Counted from the first letter of the stretch, positions 17,321 through 26,975 are shown. The stretch is DNA of 64,000 nucleotides from Gordonia asplenii (GCF_012933505.1 NZ_JABBNB010000014.1:106802-170801); one strand, 5' to 3'. Numbers and translations: made by a program. The notes: generated by a model from the sequence alone, not told the origin.

Positions 17321-18319
17321 GTGATCGCATATGTCGCAAAGCGAGTGGCGTCGTGGGCGGCGCTGGTCTTCATTGCGACAAATCTCGCCTTCTTCCTAGC
17401 CAGTGCCTTTCTCGACCCACGGTCCAACTATGCGGCCCGACGCCCCCCGCTTCCCGAGTCGGTGGTCGACACGACGCTGAACTCCTACAATCTCAACGAC
17501 AAGACGCCGATTCTCGAACGCTGGTGGAATTGGTTGTCGGGCATACTCTTTCACTGGAATTGGGGAACGACGCCGGTCGGCGTGAGCGTCAACGAGCAGG
17601 TGTCCTTCCGTATCTGGTCGTCGGTGCAGCTGGTCGCGGGAGCGACGGTGATCGCGACCGTGCTGGGCATCGGGCTCGGCGTGTACACCGCGCTGCGGCA
17701 ATACAAACTGGCCGATCGGGCCTGGCAGCTGGTCTCGATCGTGATGATCAACATTCCGGTCGCCGTCGCCGGCCTCGCCGTCGTGCTCATCGGCATCGCG
17801 ATCAACCAGGGAACCGGTGACACCGTCTTCTTCGTGTCCGGGGCGTCGAGCATCGACGTCCACGGGTTCTGGCCGGTGCTGACCGACCGCGTCGCGCACC
17901 TGATCCTGCCGACTGTCACCCTCGTCGTCGTGCAGTACGCGGGCTTGCACTTCCTGCAGCGAACACTGTTGCTGGACACCATCAATGCGGACTTCGTGCG
18001 GACCGCGCGGGCCAAGGGCCTCACCCGAACCAAGGCGGTGCGGCGGCACGCACTGCGGACGGCGATCATTCCGGTCGCGGTCGGCGTCGCATTCGCGGTG
18101 CCCGCGGTGTTCACCGGCGCGGTGATCACCGAGACGATCTTCGGATGGGAGGGGATGGGCCGCTACTTCGTGACGTCGATCGGAACCAATGACGTCCACG
18201 GGGCGGTCGCGGTGGCCGCTTTCGGCGCATTCGCGACGGCCGTCGGCGCGATCCTCGCCGACGTCGTCGTCGTGTATCTGGATCCGCGAGTTCGTATCGC
18301 CCGGGGAGGTGCAGCGTAA
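17321..18319 (+). CDS. Peptide ABC transporter permease (DppB/OppB-like)
   Basis: 332 aa, GTG start immediately after the 17271-17302 hairpin. The N-terminal helix (MIAYVAKRVASWAALVFIATNLAFFLASAF) and the later permease core with the EAA-like loop (DFVRTARAKGLTRTKAVRRHALRTAIIPV) are typical of DppB/OppB inner-membrane subunits. It is the first of four genes (permease, permease, fused ATPase, binding protein) with zero or four-base overlaps, i.e. a single operon. Substrate is probably oligopeptides or a similar solute; the sequence does not define it. Confidence 0.92.
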   Translation: MIAYVAKRVASWAALVFIATNLAFFLASAFLDPRSNYAARRPPLPESVVDTTLNSYNLNDKTPILERWWNWLSGILFHWNWGTTPVGVSVNEQVSFRIWSSVQLVAGATVIATVLGIGLGVYTALRQYKLADRAWQLVSIVMINIPVAVAGLAVVLIGIAINQGTGDTVFFVSGASSIDVHGFWPVLTDRVAHLILPTVTLVVVQYAGLHFLQRTLLLDTINADFVRTARAKGLTRTKAVRRHALRTAIIPVAVGVAFAVPAVFTGAVITETIFGWEGMGRYFVTSIGTNDVHGAVAVAAFGAFATAVGAILADVVVVYLDPRVRIARGGAA

Positions 18320-19333
18320 ATGTCTGCGCCGCAACATGAATCACCTCAGTTCGAGTCCACGGCGACGCCGGTGAACGTCGTCGGCGCCGAGGCGTTGCCC
18401 GCGGGCGAACTCGCCCCGGGCGGGGCGCCCCTCGCTACCCGACCGTCGGGACGGGTGCGGTTGATCGCCCGCCGCTTCGCCCGGAACCGGTCGGCGCTGG
18501 CCGGTCTGATCGTCTTCGCGGTGCTCGTCTTCTTCGCGATCTTCGGCGGGCTGTTCACCCGGTACAGCTACACCGACACCGACTTCCTGGCGATCGGGTT
18601 TCCGCCCGGCGACGGGCACTGGTTCGGTACCAACGATGCGGGAAACGACCTGTACGCGCAGGTCATTCACGGTCTCGGGCGCTCGCTGATCATCGGCTTG
18701 TCGGTGTCGATCGGCACCACGGCGCTCGCCGCGGTGATCGGTTGCACGGCAGCGTATTTCGGTGGCTGGGTGCAGCGGGTGATCCTCGGCCTGTGCTATC
18801 TGCTGCTGGTGGTGCCCACCTTCCTGGTCCTCGCATTGATCTCCAACAAGACCGGCGGAGACTGGCGGTGGCTGATCGTCGTGCTGATCGCGACCGGCTG
18901 GATGATGCTGGCCCGGGTCGTTTTCTCGCTGGCGGAGTCCATCCGGGCGCGCGACTACGTGACCGCCGCCCGGTATCTCGGTGAGCCGCCATGGAGAATC
19001 GTTGTGCGGCACATCATTCCGAACCTCGGTTCGCTGCTGGTGATCAACTTCGCGCTGGGTGTCGTGGCCACCGTGCTGGCTGAGACCGGCTTGTCCTTCC
19101 TCGGACTCGGCGTCAAGATCCCCGACGTCACACTGGGGTCGCTGCTGCAGTCCGGGGCGGGAACGCTGGCGGCGTCGCCGTGGCTGTTCTACTTCCCGGC
19201 CGGCGCACTGACACTGTTGACCGTGTCGATGACGCTGCTCGCCGACGGCTTGCGGGATGCGCTGGATCCCAATGCTTCTCGCCGGCCCAAGCGGCGTCGA
19301 CCCGCCGGGGCCGACGCGAAGGGGAGCTCATGA
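18320..19333 (+). CDS. Peptide ABC transporter permease (DppC/OppC-like)
   Basis: 337 aa. After a roughly 45-residue N-terminal extension it has the OppC_N-type first helix (FARNRSALAGLIVFAVLVFFAIFGGLF), the HWFGTNDAGNDLYAQVIHG segment, and the EAA loop (RARDYVTAARYLGEPPWRIVVRHIIPNLG). ATG 18320 directly abuts the upstream TAA, and the stop overlaps the ATPase start (ATGA), so expression is coupled. It pairs with the preceding permease to form the membrane channel. Confidence 0.92.
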   Translation: MSAPQHESPQFESTATPVNVVGAEALPAGELAPGGAPLATRPSGRVRLIARRFARNRSALAGLIVFAVLVFFAIFGGLFTRYSYTDTDFLAIGFPPGDGHWFGTNDAGNDLYAQVIHGLGRSLIIGLSVSIGTTALAAVIGCTAAYFGGWVQRVILGLCYLLLVVPTFLVLALISNKTGGDWRWLIVVLIATGWMMLARVVFSLAESIRARDYVTAARYLGEPPWRIVVRHIIPNLGSLLVINFALGVVATVLAETGLSFLGLGVKIPDVTLGSLLQSGAGTLAASPWLFYFPAGALTLLTVSMTLLADGLRDALDPNASRRPKRRRPAGADAKGSS

Positions 19334-21423
19334 GTCCGGTCCTGACCATCGCCGACCTCCACGTCGACTTCGACACCGAGGCCGGTCTCGTCCAGGCGGT
19401 GCGCGGCGTCAGCCTCGAGGTCGACGCCGGGCAGACGCTCGCCGTCGTCGGCGAATCCGGGTCGGGAAAGTCGGTGACTGCACTGGCCGCGATGGGCCTG
19501 CTGCCCGACGCCGCCGCGGTGCGCGGGTCGGTGCGGCTGGCCGGTGACGAGCTCATCGGGCGCACCGACAAGGAATTGTCTCGTGTTCGCGGACAACAGA
19601 TCTCGATGGTCTTCCAGGATCCGCTGTCGTCGTTGACGCCGGTGTTCACCGTCGGCGCACAGGTCGTCGAGGCGCTGCAGATCCATCGCTCGATGTCGAA
19701 GCAGGCGGCGTGGCGCCGTGCCGAAGAACTTCTCGATCTGGTCGGGATCGTCGATCCGGCGCGTCGCGCGCGGTCGTATCCGCACGAACTCTCCGGCGGC
19801 ATGCGGCAGCGGGTGATGATCGCGATGGCGATCGCCAACGACCCCGCGGTCATCATCGCCGACGAGCCGACGACGGCTCTCGACGTCACCATCGCCGCGC
19901 AGATTCTCGCGCTGCTCAAGACTGCTCAACGCGAAACCGGCGCCGCGCTGATGCTCATCACCCACGATCTCGGCGTCGTGGCGGCGACTGCCGATCAGGT
20001 GGCGGTGATGTATGGCGGGCGGATCGTCGAGCGGACCGATGTCGACGAGCTGTTCGGTCGGCCGCGTATGCCCTACACGATCGGCCTCCTCGGTGCGGTG
20101 CCGCGCGCCGACGTCGAAAACATCGGCGCCGGTGGACGTCTCACACCGATCGAGGGGGCACCACCACTGCTCGTCGACGTCGCCGATCGATGCCAATTCG
20201 TGCCGCGCTGCCCGGTGGTGCAGGATCGGTGCACTGCGGCCGAACCTGCGCTCCGGGAGGTCGGGCCGGGGCATTCGGTGGCATGTGTGCGCGCGTCCGA
20301 TGTCGACGTCGACGGTCGGATCGGCGGGGTGCTGATCTTCCCGCTGCGCATGGAAGAGACTGTGCGGCAGAAGGATTCGACCGAATCTGGCGGACCGATC
20401 GTCACTGTCTCGAGGCTGCGGCGCGAATTCCCGCTGACCGAGGGCATTCTCAAACGGCGGGTGGGTACCGTTGCGGCGGTCGCGGGCGTCAGCTTCGACA
20501 TCCGGCCCGGGGAGACGTTTGCGCTCGTCGGCGAGTCCGGGAGCGGCAAGACAACGACGGTCACCGAGTTGGTCAACTTCGACCAGCCCGCCGGCGTGAT
20601 CGGTATCGACGGCGTCGACCCGGCGACGCTGAGCAACCGGGCCCGACGCGGTCTGCGGCGCGGTGTGTCGATGGTCTTCCAAGACCCGGCGCAGGCACTC
20701 GACCCCCGCTTCACCGCTTACGACATCATCGCTGAACCGTTGCGCGCCTTGGGAATCGACAAACAGGAGACGTCCCGGCGGGTGGGCGCGCTGATGGCAC
20801 AGGTGGGACTCGACGCCGCGCACGCCGATCGCTTTCCGCTGGCGTTCTCCGGCGGTCAACGTCAGCGCATCGCGATCGCCCGGGCACTTGCGTTGTCGCC
20901 CAAGCTGATCGTGCTCGACGAGCCGTTGTCTGCGCTAGATGTATCGGTGCAGGCCGGAGTGGTCAATCTGCTCAAGGACCTGCAGGATCGGACGGGTGTC
21001 TCCTTCTTGCTGGTGGCTCACGACCTCGCCGTCGTCGCGCAGATCGCCGATCGGATCGCTGTGATGTACCGGGGTAAGTTCGTCGAAACCGGTACTGCCG
21101 CAGAGGTTTTCGTGACGCCGAGGCATCCGTACACTCGCGCCCTGCTGTCCGCGGTGCCGGTACCGGATCCGGCGGTGCAGCGTCGTCGGCGACCGGTCTT
21201 GTTGCGCGGCGAGGCCCCCGGCGTCGGGGCCGCGGTCGCCGGTTGTTCGTTCGCCGGGCGCTGCCCACTGCTGCCGCTGCTCGCCGACGCCGAGCAGTCG
21301 AGGTGCCGGTCAGAGGAGCCAGAACTACTGGTGGACAACGGAAGTCACGCATTCGCCTGCCATTTCGCGGAGCATGATGCGGCCGCGGGACTCGGTTCGT
21401 CCGAACAGGGGGCGCAGGCATGA
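19330..21423 (+). CDS. Fused double ATP-binding subunit of peptide ABC transporter (DppD-DppF fusion)
   Basis: 697 aa containing two complete ABC ATPases. First: Walker A GESGSGKS near residue 41, signature LSGGMRQR, Walker B VIIADEP. Second: GESGSGKT near residue 405, FSGGQRQR, LIVLDEP. Each is followed by an oligopeptide-type C-terminal extension with clustered Cys (CQFVPRCPVVQDRC; CSFAGRCPLLPLL). One chain would therefore supply both ATPase sites. It overlaps both neighbours by four bases. ATG 19330 is right; a 50-codon upstream extension lies within the permease gene. Confidence 0.93.
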   Translation: MSPVLTIADLHVDFDTEAGLVQAVRGVSLEVDAGQTLAVVGESGSGKSVTALAAMGLLPDAAAVRGSVRLAGDELIGRTDKELSRVRGQQISMVFQDPLSSLTPVFTVGAQVVEALQIHRSMSKQAAWRRAEELLDLVGIVDPARRARSYPHELSGGMRQRVMIAMAIANDPAVIIADEPTTALDVTIAAQILALLKTAQRETGAALMLITHDLGVVAATADQVAVMYGGRIVERTDVDELFGRPRMPYTIGLLGAVPRADVENIGAGGRLTPIEGAPPLLVDVADRCQFVPRCPVVQDRCTAAEPALREVGPGHSVACVRASDVDVDGRIGGVLIFPLRMEETVRQKDSTESGGPIVTVSRLRREFPLTEGILKRRVGTVAAVAGVSFDIRPGETFALVGESGSGKTTTVTELVNFDQPAGVIGIDGVDPATLSNRARRGLRRGVSMVFQDPAQALDPRFTAYDIIAEPLRALGIDKQETSRRVGALMAQVGLDAAHADRFPLAFSGGQRQRIAIARALALSPKLIVLDEPLSALDVSVQAGVVNLLKDLQDRTGVSFLLVAHDLAVVAQIADRIAVMYRGKFVETGTAAEVFVTPRHPYTRALLSAVPVPDPAVQRRRRPVLLRGEAPGVGAAVAGCSFAGRCPLLPLLADAEQSRCRSEEPELLVDNGSHAFACHFAEHDAAAGLGSSEQGAQA

Positions 21424-23078
21424 GGATGTCGCGATGGTGGCTCGTCGTCGTATTCACCGCGACGATCGCGCTCGTCGCCGGTTGCGGGGTCGACCTCGCG
21501 GGTGGTGGGAGTTCGTCGAGCACGCAGCCGCAGATGAACTTCCAACCGCGGGACAAACTGCGCGACGGCGGCAGCCTGACCACCGCCATCGTCGAAGTGA
21601 GTCCGCAGTGGAACACCTTCCACGCCGACGGCACCGCGTACACGTTGGCGCTGTGGCGTTGGTACAACCCGAGTTTGGCGTTCTTCGCGCCGGATGGCAC
21701 CTACTCGTTCAACCGCGACTATCTGACCGACGTCCGGACCGAACTGATCAACGGCAACACCCAGGTCACCTACACGATCAACCCGAAGGCCGTCTACAAC
21801 GACGGAACACCCATCGACTGGCGGGCGTTCGAGAACACCTGGCGGATCAACCGGGGGACCGATGCCAACTACGTGATCAGCGCCTCAGACGGCTACGACC
21901 GCATCGCGTCGGTGACGCCCGGACGTGACGCCCGCCAAGCGATCGTCCGGTTCAACGGGGTGTGGGCGTGGCCGAACGGGTTGTTCAACATCCTCGTCCA
22001 TCCCAAGGTGGATACGCCCGATCTGTTCAACAAGGCGTATCTGCAAGCGCCGCACAATGAATGGGGTGCGGGGCCGTATGTGGTGAAGTCGTACGACCGC
22101 AACGCCGGCGTCGTCGTGTTCGAGCGCAATCCCAAATGGTGGGGCCAGCCGGGCAAACTCGATCGTCGGGTGTTCCGGCAGATGGAAGATCAGGCCGCGA
22201 TCAACGCCTTCAGCAACGGCGAGATCGACGCCATCGGCGTCGGATCGAAGGACAATCGGGCGCGCGTGCTGACGATGTCGAACGTCGACATCCGGACGTC
22301 GGCGACCCCGCAGCAGTCGTTGTTGGTCGTGAACCTCGATACCCCGGTCCTGCGCGACATCCGGGTCCGCGAGGCGCTGCTGCGCGGCATCGATCGCGCC
22401 ACCCTGGCCCGCATCCGGTTCACCGGACTCAACTATTCCGAGCCGCTGCCGGGGTCGTTATCGCTGTACGCATTTCAGCCCGGCTACGAGGACAACGTCA
22501 GTGCGTCGATCACCTACGATCAGGCGAAGGCCCGCGCTCTGCTCGATCAGGCGGGATGGACGCCGGGTGACGATGGGATCCGACGCCGCGGCGGCGCCGC
22601 GCTCGAAGTGAGCCTTCCGATTCTCGGCGACTCTCCGGCGATCACCAACATCGTGCGCGCGCTTCAGGCGATGCTGGCCCAGATCGGCGTCAAAGTCGAC
22701 ATCGTCGTGCGGCCCAGCTCCGACTTCTCCAAGGTGATCATCAACAAAGAGTTCGACTTGTTCATGATGGGGTTCGCATCCAGCGACCCGTATGGCATGG
22801 CCTATTTCTGCCAGGTCTGGTGCAAGGGGTCGCAGCTGAACAAGGCGGGCGCCGGCTCCCGCGAACTCGACGCCGAGATCGCCCGCGTCGCCACCATCGC
22901 CGACCCAGCCGAACAGATCAAGGCCGGAAACATCGTCGAGCGCAAGGCTTTTGCGCAGTACTCCGACCTCCCGCTGTTCAACGGCCCGCAGATGGTCGCC
23001 GTCAAACACGGGCTGGCGAATTACGGCGCCGGCCTGTTCTACATCGGCCCGGTCGAGAACATCGGGTGGGAGAAGTAG
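21420..23078 (+). CDS. ABC transporter family 5 substrate-binding lipoprotein
   Basis: 552 aa. Lipoprotein signal MRMSRWWLVVVFTATIALVAGC with lipobox Cys22. The mature part is a DppA/OppA-type SBP (SBP_bac_5): TYTINPKAVYNDGTPIDWRAFENTWR, then GAGPYVVKSYDRNAGVVVFERNPKWWG, then REALLRGIDRATLARIRFTG. It is anchored outside the membrane and delivers the ligand to the two permeases. ATG 21420 overlaps the ATPase stop. Ligand unknown; clusters of this type carry peptides or glutathione in mycobacteria. Confidence 0.92.
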   Translation: MRMSRWWLVVVFTATIALVAGCGVDLAGGGSSSSTQPQMNFQPRDKLRDGGSLTTAIVEVSPQWNTFHADGTAYTLALWRWYNPSLAFFAPDGTYSFNRDYLTDVRTELINGNTQVTYTINPKAVYNDGTPIDWRAFENTWRINRGTDANYVISASDGYDRIASVTPGRDARQAIVRFNGVWAWPNGLFNILVHPKVDTPDLFNKAYLQAPHNEWGAGPYVVKSYDRNAGVVVFERNPKWWGQPGKLDRRVFRQMEDQAAINAFSNGEIDAIGVGSKDNRARVLTMSNVDIRTSATPQQSLLVVNLDTPVLRDIRVREALLRGIDRATLARIRFTGLNYSEPLPGSLSLYAFQPGYEDNVSASITYDQAKARALLDQAGWTPGDDGIRRRGGAALEVSLPILGDSPAITNIVRALQAMLAQIGVKVDIVVRPSSDFSKVIINKEFDLFMMGFASSDPYGMAYFCQVWCKGSQLNKAGAGSRELDAEIARVATIADPAEQIKAGNIVERKAFAQYSDLPLFNGPQMVAVKHGLANYGAGLFYIGPVENIGWEK

Positions 23079-23102
23079 GCAGCGGCACCACGCCACTTCG
23101 GT

Positions 23103-23564
23103 CTACAACCGGACCGCGGGCCCGACTTTCAGGTTGAATCCGGGCAGTTCGTTCAACGGCACCGACAATTCGTAGGTTCGGTCGTAGCCGGTGGAGCTGA
23201 TGCGCCAGCCGTCGTCGGTCCGACGATAGGTGTCGGCGTAGAACGCGGCGCCGACGAGCATGAAATTCATCTCGGCGACGATCACCTTGTCCTGCAGATA
23301 CCAACGGCCGGTTGCGGTATCGCCGTCGACGTCGATTTCCGGATGTGCGACGCGGTGCTCGCTGACCATCCGCGGGCCCATGTTCTTGCGCATGAACGCG
23401 ACGATTTCGCTGCGACTCGTCAAATTCAACTCCCCGTAGTTGCCGGTCGCATCCTCGGTCAACGTGTCGGAAAAGGTGTCCCAGTCCTTGGTGTCCAATG
23501 CACGCAGGTAGCGATACTTGTTGGCCTTGATGGCGGCGATATCGGCGTAGAGCGAGTCGGTCAC
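23103..23564 (-). CDS. Nuclear transport factor 2-like (SnoaL-like) protein
   Basis: 153 aa. Cone-shaped alpha+beta SnoaL-like fold suggested by KYRYLRALDTKDWDTFSDTLTEDATGNYG at the N-terminus and HRVAHPEIDVDGDTATGRWYLQDKV ... AAFYADTYRRTDDGWRISSTGYDRTYE later. Family members include ring-hydroxylating dioxygenase small subunits, ketosteroid isomerase-like enzymes and binding proteins; the role here is open. GTG 23564 overlaps the stop of the upstream gene (GTGA), showing translational coupling. Longer upstream frames are shadows of that gene. Confidence 0.82.
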   Translation of the reverse strand: MTDSLYADIAAIKANKYRYLRALDTKDWDTFSDTLTEDATGNYGELNLTSRSEIVAFMRKNMGPRMVSEHRVAHPEIDVDGDTATGRWYLQDKVIVAEMNFMLVGAAFYADTYRRTDDGWRISSTGYDRTYELSVPLNELPGFNLKVGPAVRL

Positions 23565-24460
23565 TGGGTGGGAGCTTCTTTCTTGCGAGTGCCGGGCAGA
23601 ACGCCGGCGTCGAGGATTGCCTTGACGTAAGGCCTTGTGCGAGTGATGATTTCGGTTGCCTCGGGCGCCGTCCAGGCGGCCGCTGTCGCATTGTCGGTGC
23701 GCAGCTCGACGGCGTTGTACAGGGCGAACCCCGCGTCGGTCAGTCGGTGGCCGGTCTCCGTACGCTGCGCGAGACCGCGCTCGACGAGCCGGTCGATGGA
23801 CGCTTGCCAATCGTCCTGCGACCACCCGCGGCTGATGAGAAAGAACTTCATGCCCAACGCCCGGCGCACGACGGTGGGGTCGGGGAGTTCGGCTTCGTGT
23901 AGGGCCGCGGCGTCGATGCCGTCGAGTCCGTACAGCACCAGCGCCGCGATGTGATGGTCGCCGCGCCATTCGCGCAGCACCGAGAGGTGTCGCCACAGTG
24001 CGAGGTGCGCGGCGTCGGGGACGACGGTGCTCGCCCACGCCGCGGCGAGCGGGCGTCCGCTCATCGGGAGTCCGTCGACGGTCTTGCCGTACCACGCGGC
24101 CAATTCGGCTAGTTCGACGTCGTTGACCCGATCCCCGAGGATCTGCCGATACTGCGCGTCGAGCATCTGCTCACGCCGTGCCATCACGCGCTGGAGCCCG
24201 ACGTCGCGTGCCGCGGCCCATGCCGTCGAAATCATCTGCGGCGCAAAGTTGTAGAACATCGCGGAGACGGCCGACGACGTGCACTCGCCGAGCACACCGG
24301 CACGCGCACCGACGTAGAATGCGTGCGCGTCGAGGCCGGTGTCGCGCTGGGCGTCACCGAGTCCGGGATTGAAATACGCCAGAACGTGGTACGGCTCGAG
24401 GGTTTGATAGGCGAGACGGGCGACTGCGGCAGGCGATGCTCCGGCGTCGGATGAGGTCAT
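23561..24460 (-). CDS. SCO6745-like family protein
   Basis: 299 aa. Pattern YQTLEPYHVLAYFNPGLGD..., FYVGARAGVLGECTSSAVSAMFYNFAPQMISTAW, and a C-terminal winged-helix-like region (FFLISRGWSQDDWQASIDRLVERGLAQRTETGHRLTDAG) match the SCO6745 family common in actinobacteria. Its biochemical role is unknown. The middle part (HLALWRHLSVLREWRGDHHIAALVLYGLDGIDA) resembles a four-helix or DinB-like bundle. It is coupled by GTGA overlap to the SnoaL-like gene, so the two probably act together. Confidence 0.68.
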   Translation of the reverse strand: MTSSDAGASPAAVARLAYQTLEPYHVLAYFNPGLGDAQRDTGLDAHAFYVGARAGVLGECTSSAVSAMFYNFAPQMISTAWAAARDVGLQRVMARREQMLDAQYRQILGDRVNDVELAELAAWYGKTVDGLPMSGRPLAAAWASTVVPDAAHLALWRHLSVLREWRGDHHIAALVLYGLDGIDAAALHEAELPDPTVVRRALGMKFFLISRGWSQDDWQASIDRLVERGLAQRTETGHRLTDAGFALYNAVELRTDNATAAAWTAPEATEIITRTRPYVKAILDAGVLPGTRKKEAPTQ

Positions 24461-24473
24461 ACCTCAACAGATG

Positions 24474-25562
24474 TCATGAACGCCGACGACTGTCAACCTT
24501 CCGCGGGTCCGTCGGCGATTGTTCCCGATCAGCGGGAGGCGTAGTCCCGGCGTCGGTCTCCGGTGGGGCGGTCGACTGAAAAGTACTGTCGGAGAACAAC
24601 TCTGCGATGTGCGACGCGTCGTCTTCCGCGGCGGCTTCGCGACCGCGGCGCCAACCACCCTTGAGTGGCGGCTCCTCGGCGAAGTGATCGGCGTCGACCG
24701 AGCCGTACCAGGCGACTAGGACGGCGCCGACGAATGCTCCGATGAATCCGAGGACTGCCAGCCACGCATACCCCGACTTCGCGGTATCGCCCAGGAACAC
24801 CACCCCGACGAGGCTCGGGCCGGCGGTCTCGCCGACGACGAGTACCGCGGTGACACCGTTCACGGCGCCGAGTTGCAGTGCGACGGTCTGCACGTAGAAG
24901 CCGACGGCACCGGCCACGGCGATCGTCCACGCGGCTGGATCCAGCAGCAGCGTCCAGACATTGAGCGGATGGACGCCGTCGAGAACACGCACCGCGATGG
25001 CGATCACGCCGAACAGCAGTCCCGCTGCCGCGCCGCCGACGATCGCACCGCGCGTGCCGAGTTTGTAGACGGCCCACAGCGCGAGCGCGCAGAGCACGAC
25101 GGTGGCGCCGAACATGCCCCAGTGGAAGCTGCGCTCCTCACCGCCGCCAGTCGAATGCGACGATGCCGCGCCGAGTAGGCACAGCGATACGACGACCATC
25201 CCGATCGCGATCCAGTCGCGCGCGTGCAGCACGATGCCGAGCAGCACCGTGCCCAGCAGCGCGGTGACGACGAGGTTGGCCGACACGATGGTCTGGGACA
25301 GGAACAGGGGGAGGAATCGTGCGGCGATGGCACCGCCGGCGAAGCCGACCACGACCATCAGCGTGCCGAGAACGAAGGACGGGTCGAAGAACGTGGACAC
25401 GGTCGAGTTGACCGACGGGCCGCCGGTCGAGGTGAGCTGGTCGGTACGACCCTGCTCACGGGCTTCCTGAGCCGTGCGTCGAGCGCCAAGCGCGCGGAGA
25501 ACCGTCGACATGCCGTACGCGACGGCCGCCAGGCTCGCTGCGATCACGCCGATGACGAACAT
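24474..25562 (-). CDS. DMT superfamily EamA-like membrane transporter
   Basis: 362 aa with about nine or ten hydrophobic helices, an EamA-like repeat arrangement (LSQTIVSANLVVTALLGTVLLG; GAVNGVTAVLVVGETAGPSLVGVVFLGD) and a long hydrophilic tail rich in Glu, Asp and Pro. It fits drug/metabolite exporters. Its substrate is unknown. It ends 13 bp before the SCO6745-like gene and may share its transcript. It is divergent from the ATP-grasp gene across about 130 bp of AT-richer sequence. Confidence 0.78.
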   Translation of the reverse strand: MFVIGVIAASLAAVAYGMSTVLRALGARRTAQEAREQGRTDQLTSTGGPSVNSTVSTFFDPSFVLGTLMVVVGFAGGAIAARFLPLFLSQTIVSANLVVTALLGTVLLGIVLHARDWIAIGMVVVSLCLLGAASSHSTGGGEERSFHWGMFGATVVLCALALWAVYKLGTRGAIVGGAAAGLLFGVIAIAVRVLDGVHPLNVWTLLLDPAAWTIAVAGAVGFYVQTVALQLGAVNGVTAVLVVGETAGPSLVGVVFLGDTAKSGYAWLAVLGFIGAFVGAVLVAWYGSVDADHFAEEPPLKGGWRRGREAAAEDDASHIAELFSDSTFQSTAPPETDAGTTPPADREQSPTDPRKVDSRRRS

Positions 25563-25694
25563 GAGTGCTCACCTCCCCTTGACTCGATCTGACTCTTAGC
25601 AATAGTAGTTATTATCAACCCTGGCGTTTACCTGGATATTCCCGCCGACGGGTGATTCTTCGGATACTCGCAGACGGCGTTAGACTCTGCCCCG

Positions 25695-26879
25695 ATGCAT
25701 ACTTCCGAGGGAAAACACGTACTCATCACCTTTGCGCGCTCGTTCCTCACTCTCGAGTTGTCGCGGCTGATGGCCGCCGCAGGACATCGGGTCACCGTCG
25801 TCGACAGCATCTCGATCACGGTGAGCCGCTACTCGAAGGCGACGTCGAAGTTCATCAAGGTACCGCCGCCGAAGTTCGAACCGCAGGCGTACTGCCGCAA
25901 ACTGTCGCAGATCGTCGTCGACGAGGGGGTCGACTTGGTCATCCCCATCCACGAGGAGACCGACATCCTGGCGATGATGGTCGGCCTGTTCGACCCGTCC
26001 GTCAAGTTGTTTTTGACCGACTTCGCCACCCTCGACACGCTGCACAACAAGGTCTCCTTCCAGCGCAAACTCGACGAGATGGGTCTGCCGACGCTGGGTT
26101 TCGCGTCGGTGTCGAACGACGCCGAGCTCGCCGCCGTCGACTTCGGCGCGCCGTTCGCGCTCAAGCAGTCGTATTCGCGCGGGTCGCAGAACATCTACAA
26201 GGTGGTCCCGGGGCAGCCGCTGCCCAGCCCCGTCTATGAGGACGGTAACGAGTGGCTGGCGCAGGAGTGGACGTCGGGGACGAGCTATTGCACGTACTCG
26301 ATCTGTCACGAGGGAAGGATCTACGCGCACGCCACCTATCCGGTGCGCTACGCGATCGACGGGAAGTCGTGCCTCACGTTCACCGAGACCCGGCATCCGG
26401 GCATCTTCGACTGGGTCACCAAGATCGTCGCTGAGACCAACTTCACAGGGCAGATCGGCTTCGACTTCATCGACAACCCCGACGACGGCCTGCGCTGCAT
26501 CGAGTGCAACCCGCGCGCGACGAGTGGGATCATGATGTTCCGCGAGCACAATCGCGTCGACCGCGCCTTCTTCGGCGACAACGTCGACGCCGCGGGCAAC
26601 GTGGAACTCATCGAACCCGACCCCGACGTCGACAAGATGATCGGCGTCGGCATGCTTCTCTACGGTTGGCGCAAAGAGGCGTACCCGGACAACACGCTGC
26701 GCGGATTCACCAAGGAATTCCGGCGCGCCCAGGACGTTATCACACGCAAGGGCGACGAGCGACCGGCGGTGATGCTGGTGCCGTCGTACGCGGCGATCCT
26801 GCGAACCTGCATGAAGTACAAGGTGGGGCTTGCCGAGGCCTTCATGCACGACCACGAGTGGGACGGCCGACGGTACTAG
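25695..26879 (+). CDS. Orphan ATP-grasp domain enzyme
   Basis: 394 aa. The N-terminal Rossmann-like pre-ATP-grasp part (HVLITFARSFLTLELSRLMAAAGHRVTVVDS) is followed by the ATP-grasp core: FALKQSYSRGSQNIYKV, EWLAQEWTSGTSYCTYSI, and FTGQIGFDFIDNPDDGLRCIECNPRATSGI, where E and N match Mg-ATP ligands. ATP-grasp enzymes join a carboxylate, through acyl phosphate, to an amine or thiol. No partner biosynthetic gene lies next to it, so the product is unknown. TAGACT at 25681-25686 places a possible start site close to the ATG, which lacks a ribosome site. Confidence 0.82.
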   Translation: MHTSEGKHVLITFARSFLTLELSRLMAAAGHRVTVVDSISITVSRYSKATSKFIKVPPPKFEPQAYCRKLSQIVVDEGVDLVIPIHEETDILAMMVGLFDPSVKLFLTDFATLDTLHNKVSFQRKLDEMGLPTLGFASVSNDAELAAVDFGAPFALKQSYSRGSQNIYKVVPGQPLPSPVYEDGNEWLAQEWTSGTSYCTYSICHEGRIYAHATYPVRYAIDGKSCLTFTETRHPGIFDWVTKIVAETNFTGQIGFDFIDNPDDGLRCIECNPRATSGIMMFREHNRVDRAFFGDNVDAAGNVELIEPDPDVDKMIGVGMLLYGWRKEAYPDNTLRGFTKEFRRAQDVITRKGDERPAVMLVPSYAAILRTCMKYKVGLAEAFMHDHEWDGRRY

Positions 26880-26934
26880 CGATGATCGACGTACTGCTGG
26901 TGTGACCGGGCAGTCTCGCGCGTTCACCTTGTTT

Positions 26935-26975
26935 ACTCGCAGACACCTCGCCGAGCTGGCGAGGTTTGTGCGAGT
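26935..26975. terminator. Long two-part hairpin between convergent genes
   Basis: Outer arms ACTCGCA (26935-26941) and TGCGAGT (26969-26975), a 3x3 internal loop, and inner arms ACCTCGCC (26945-26952) and GGCGAGGT (26958-26965) around a 5-nt loop. It lies between the convergent ATP-grasp and FadH-like genes and probably ends both transcripts. No poly-T run is visible. Confidence 0.68.
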
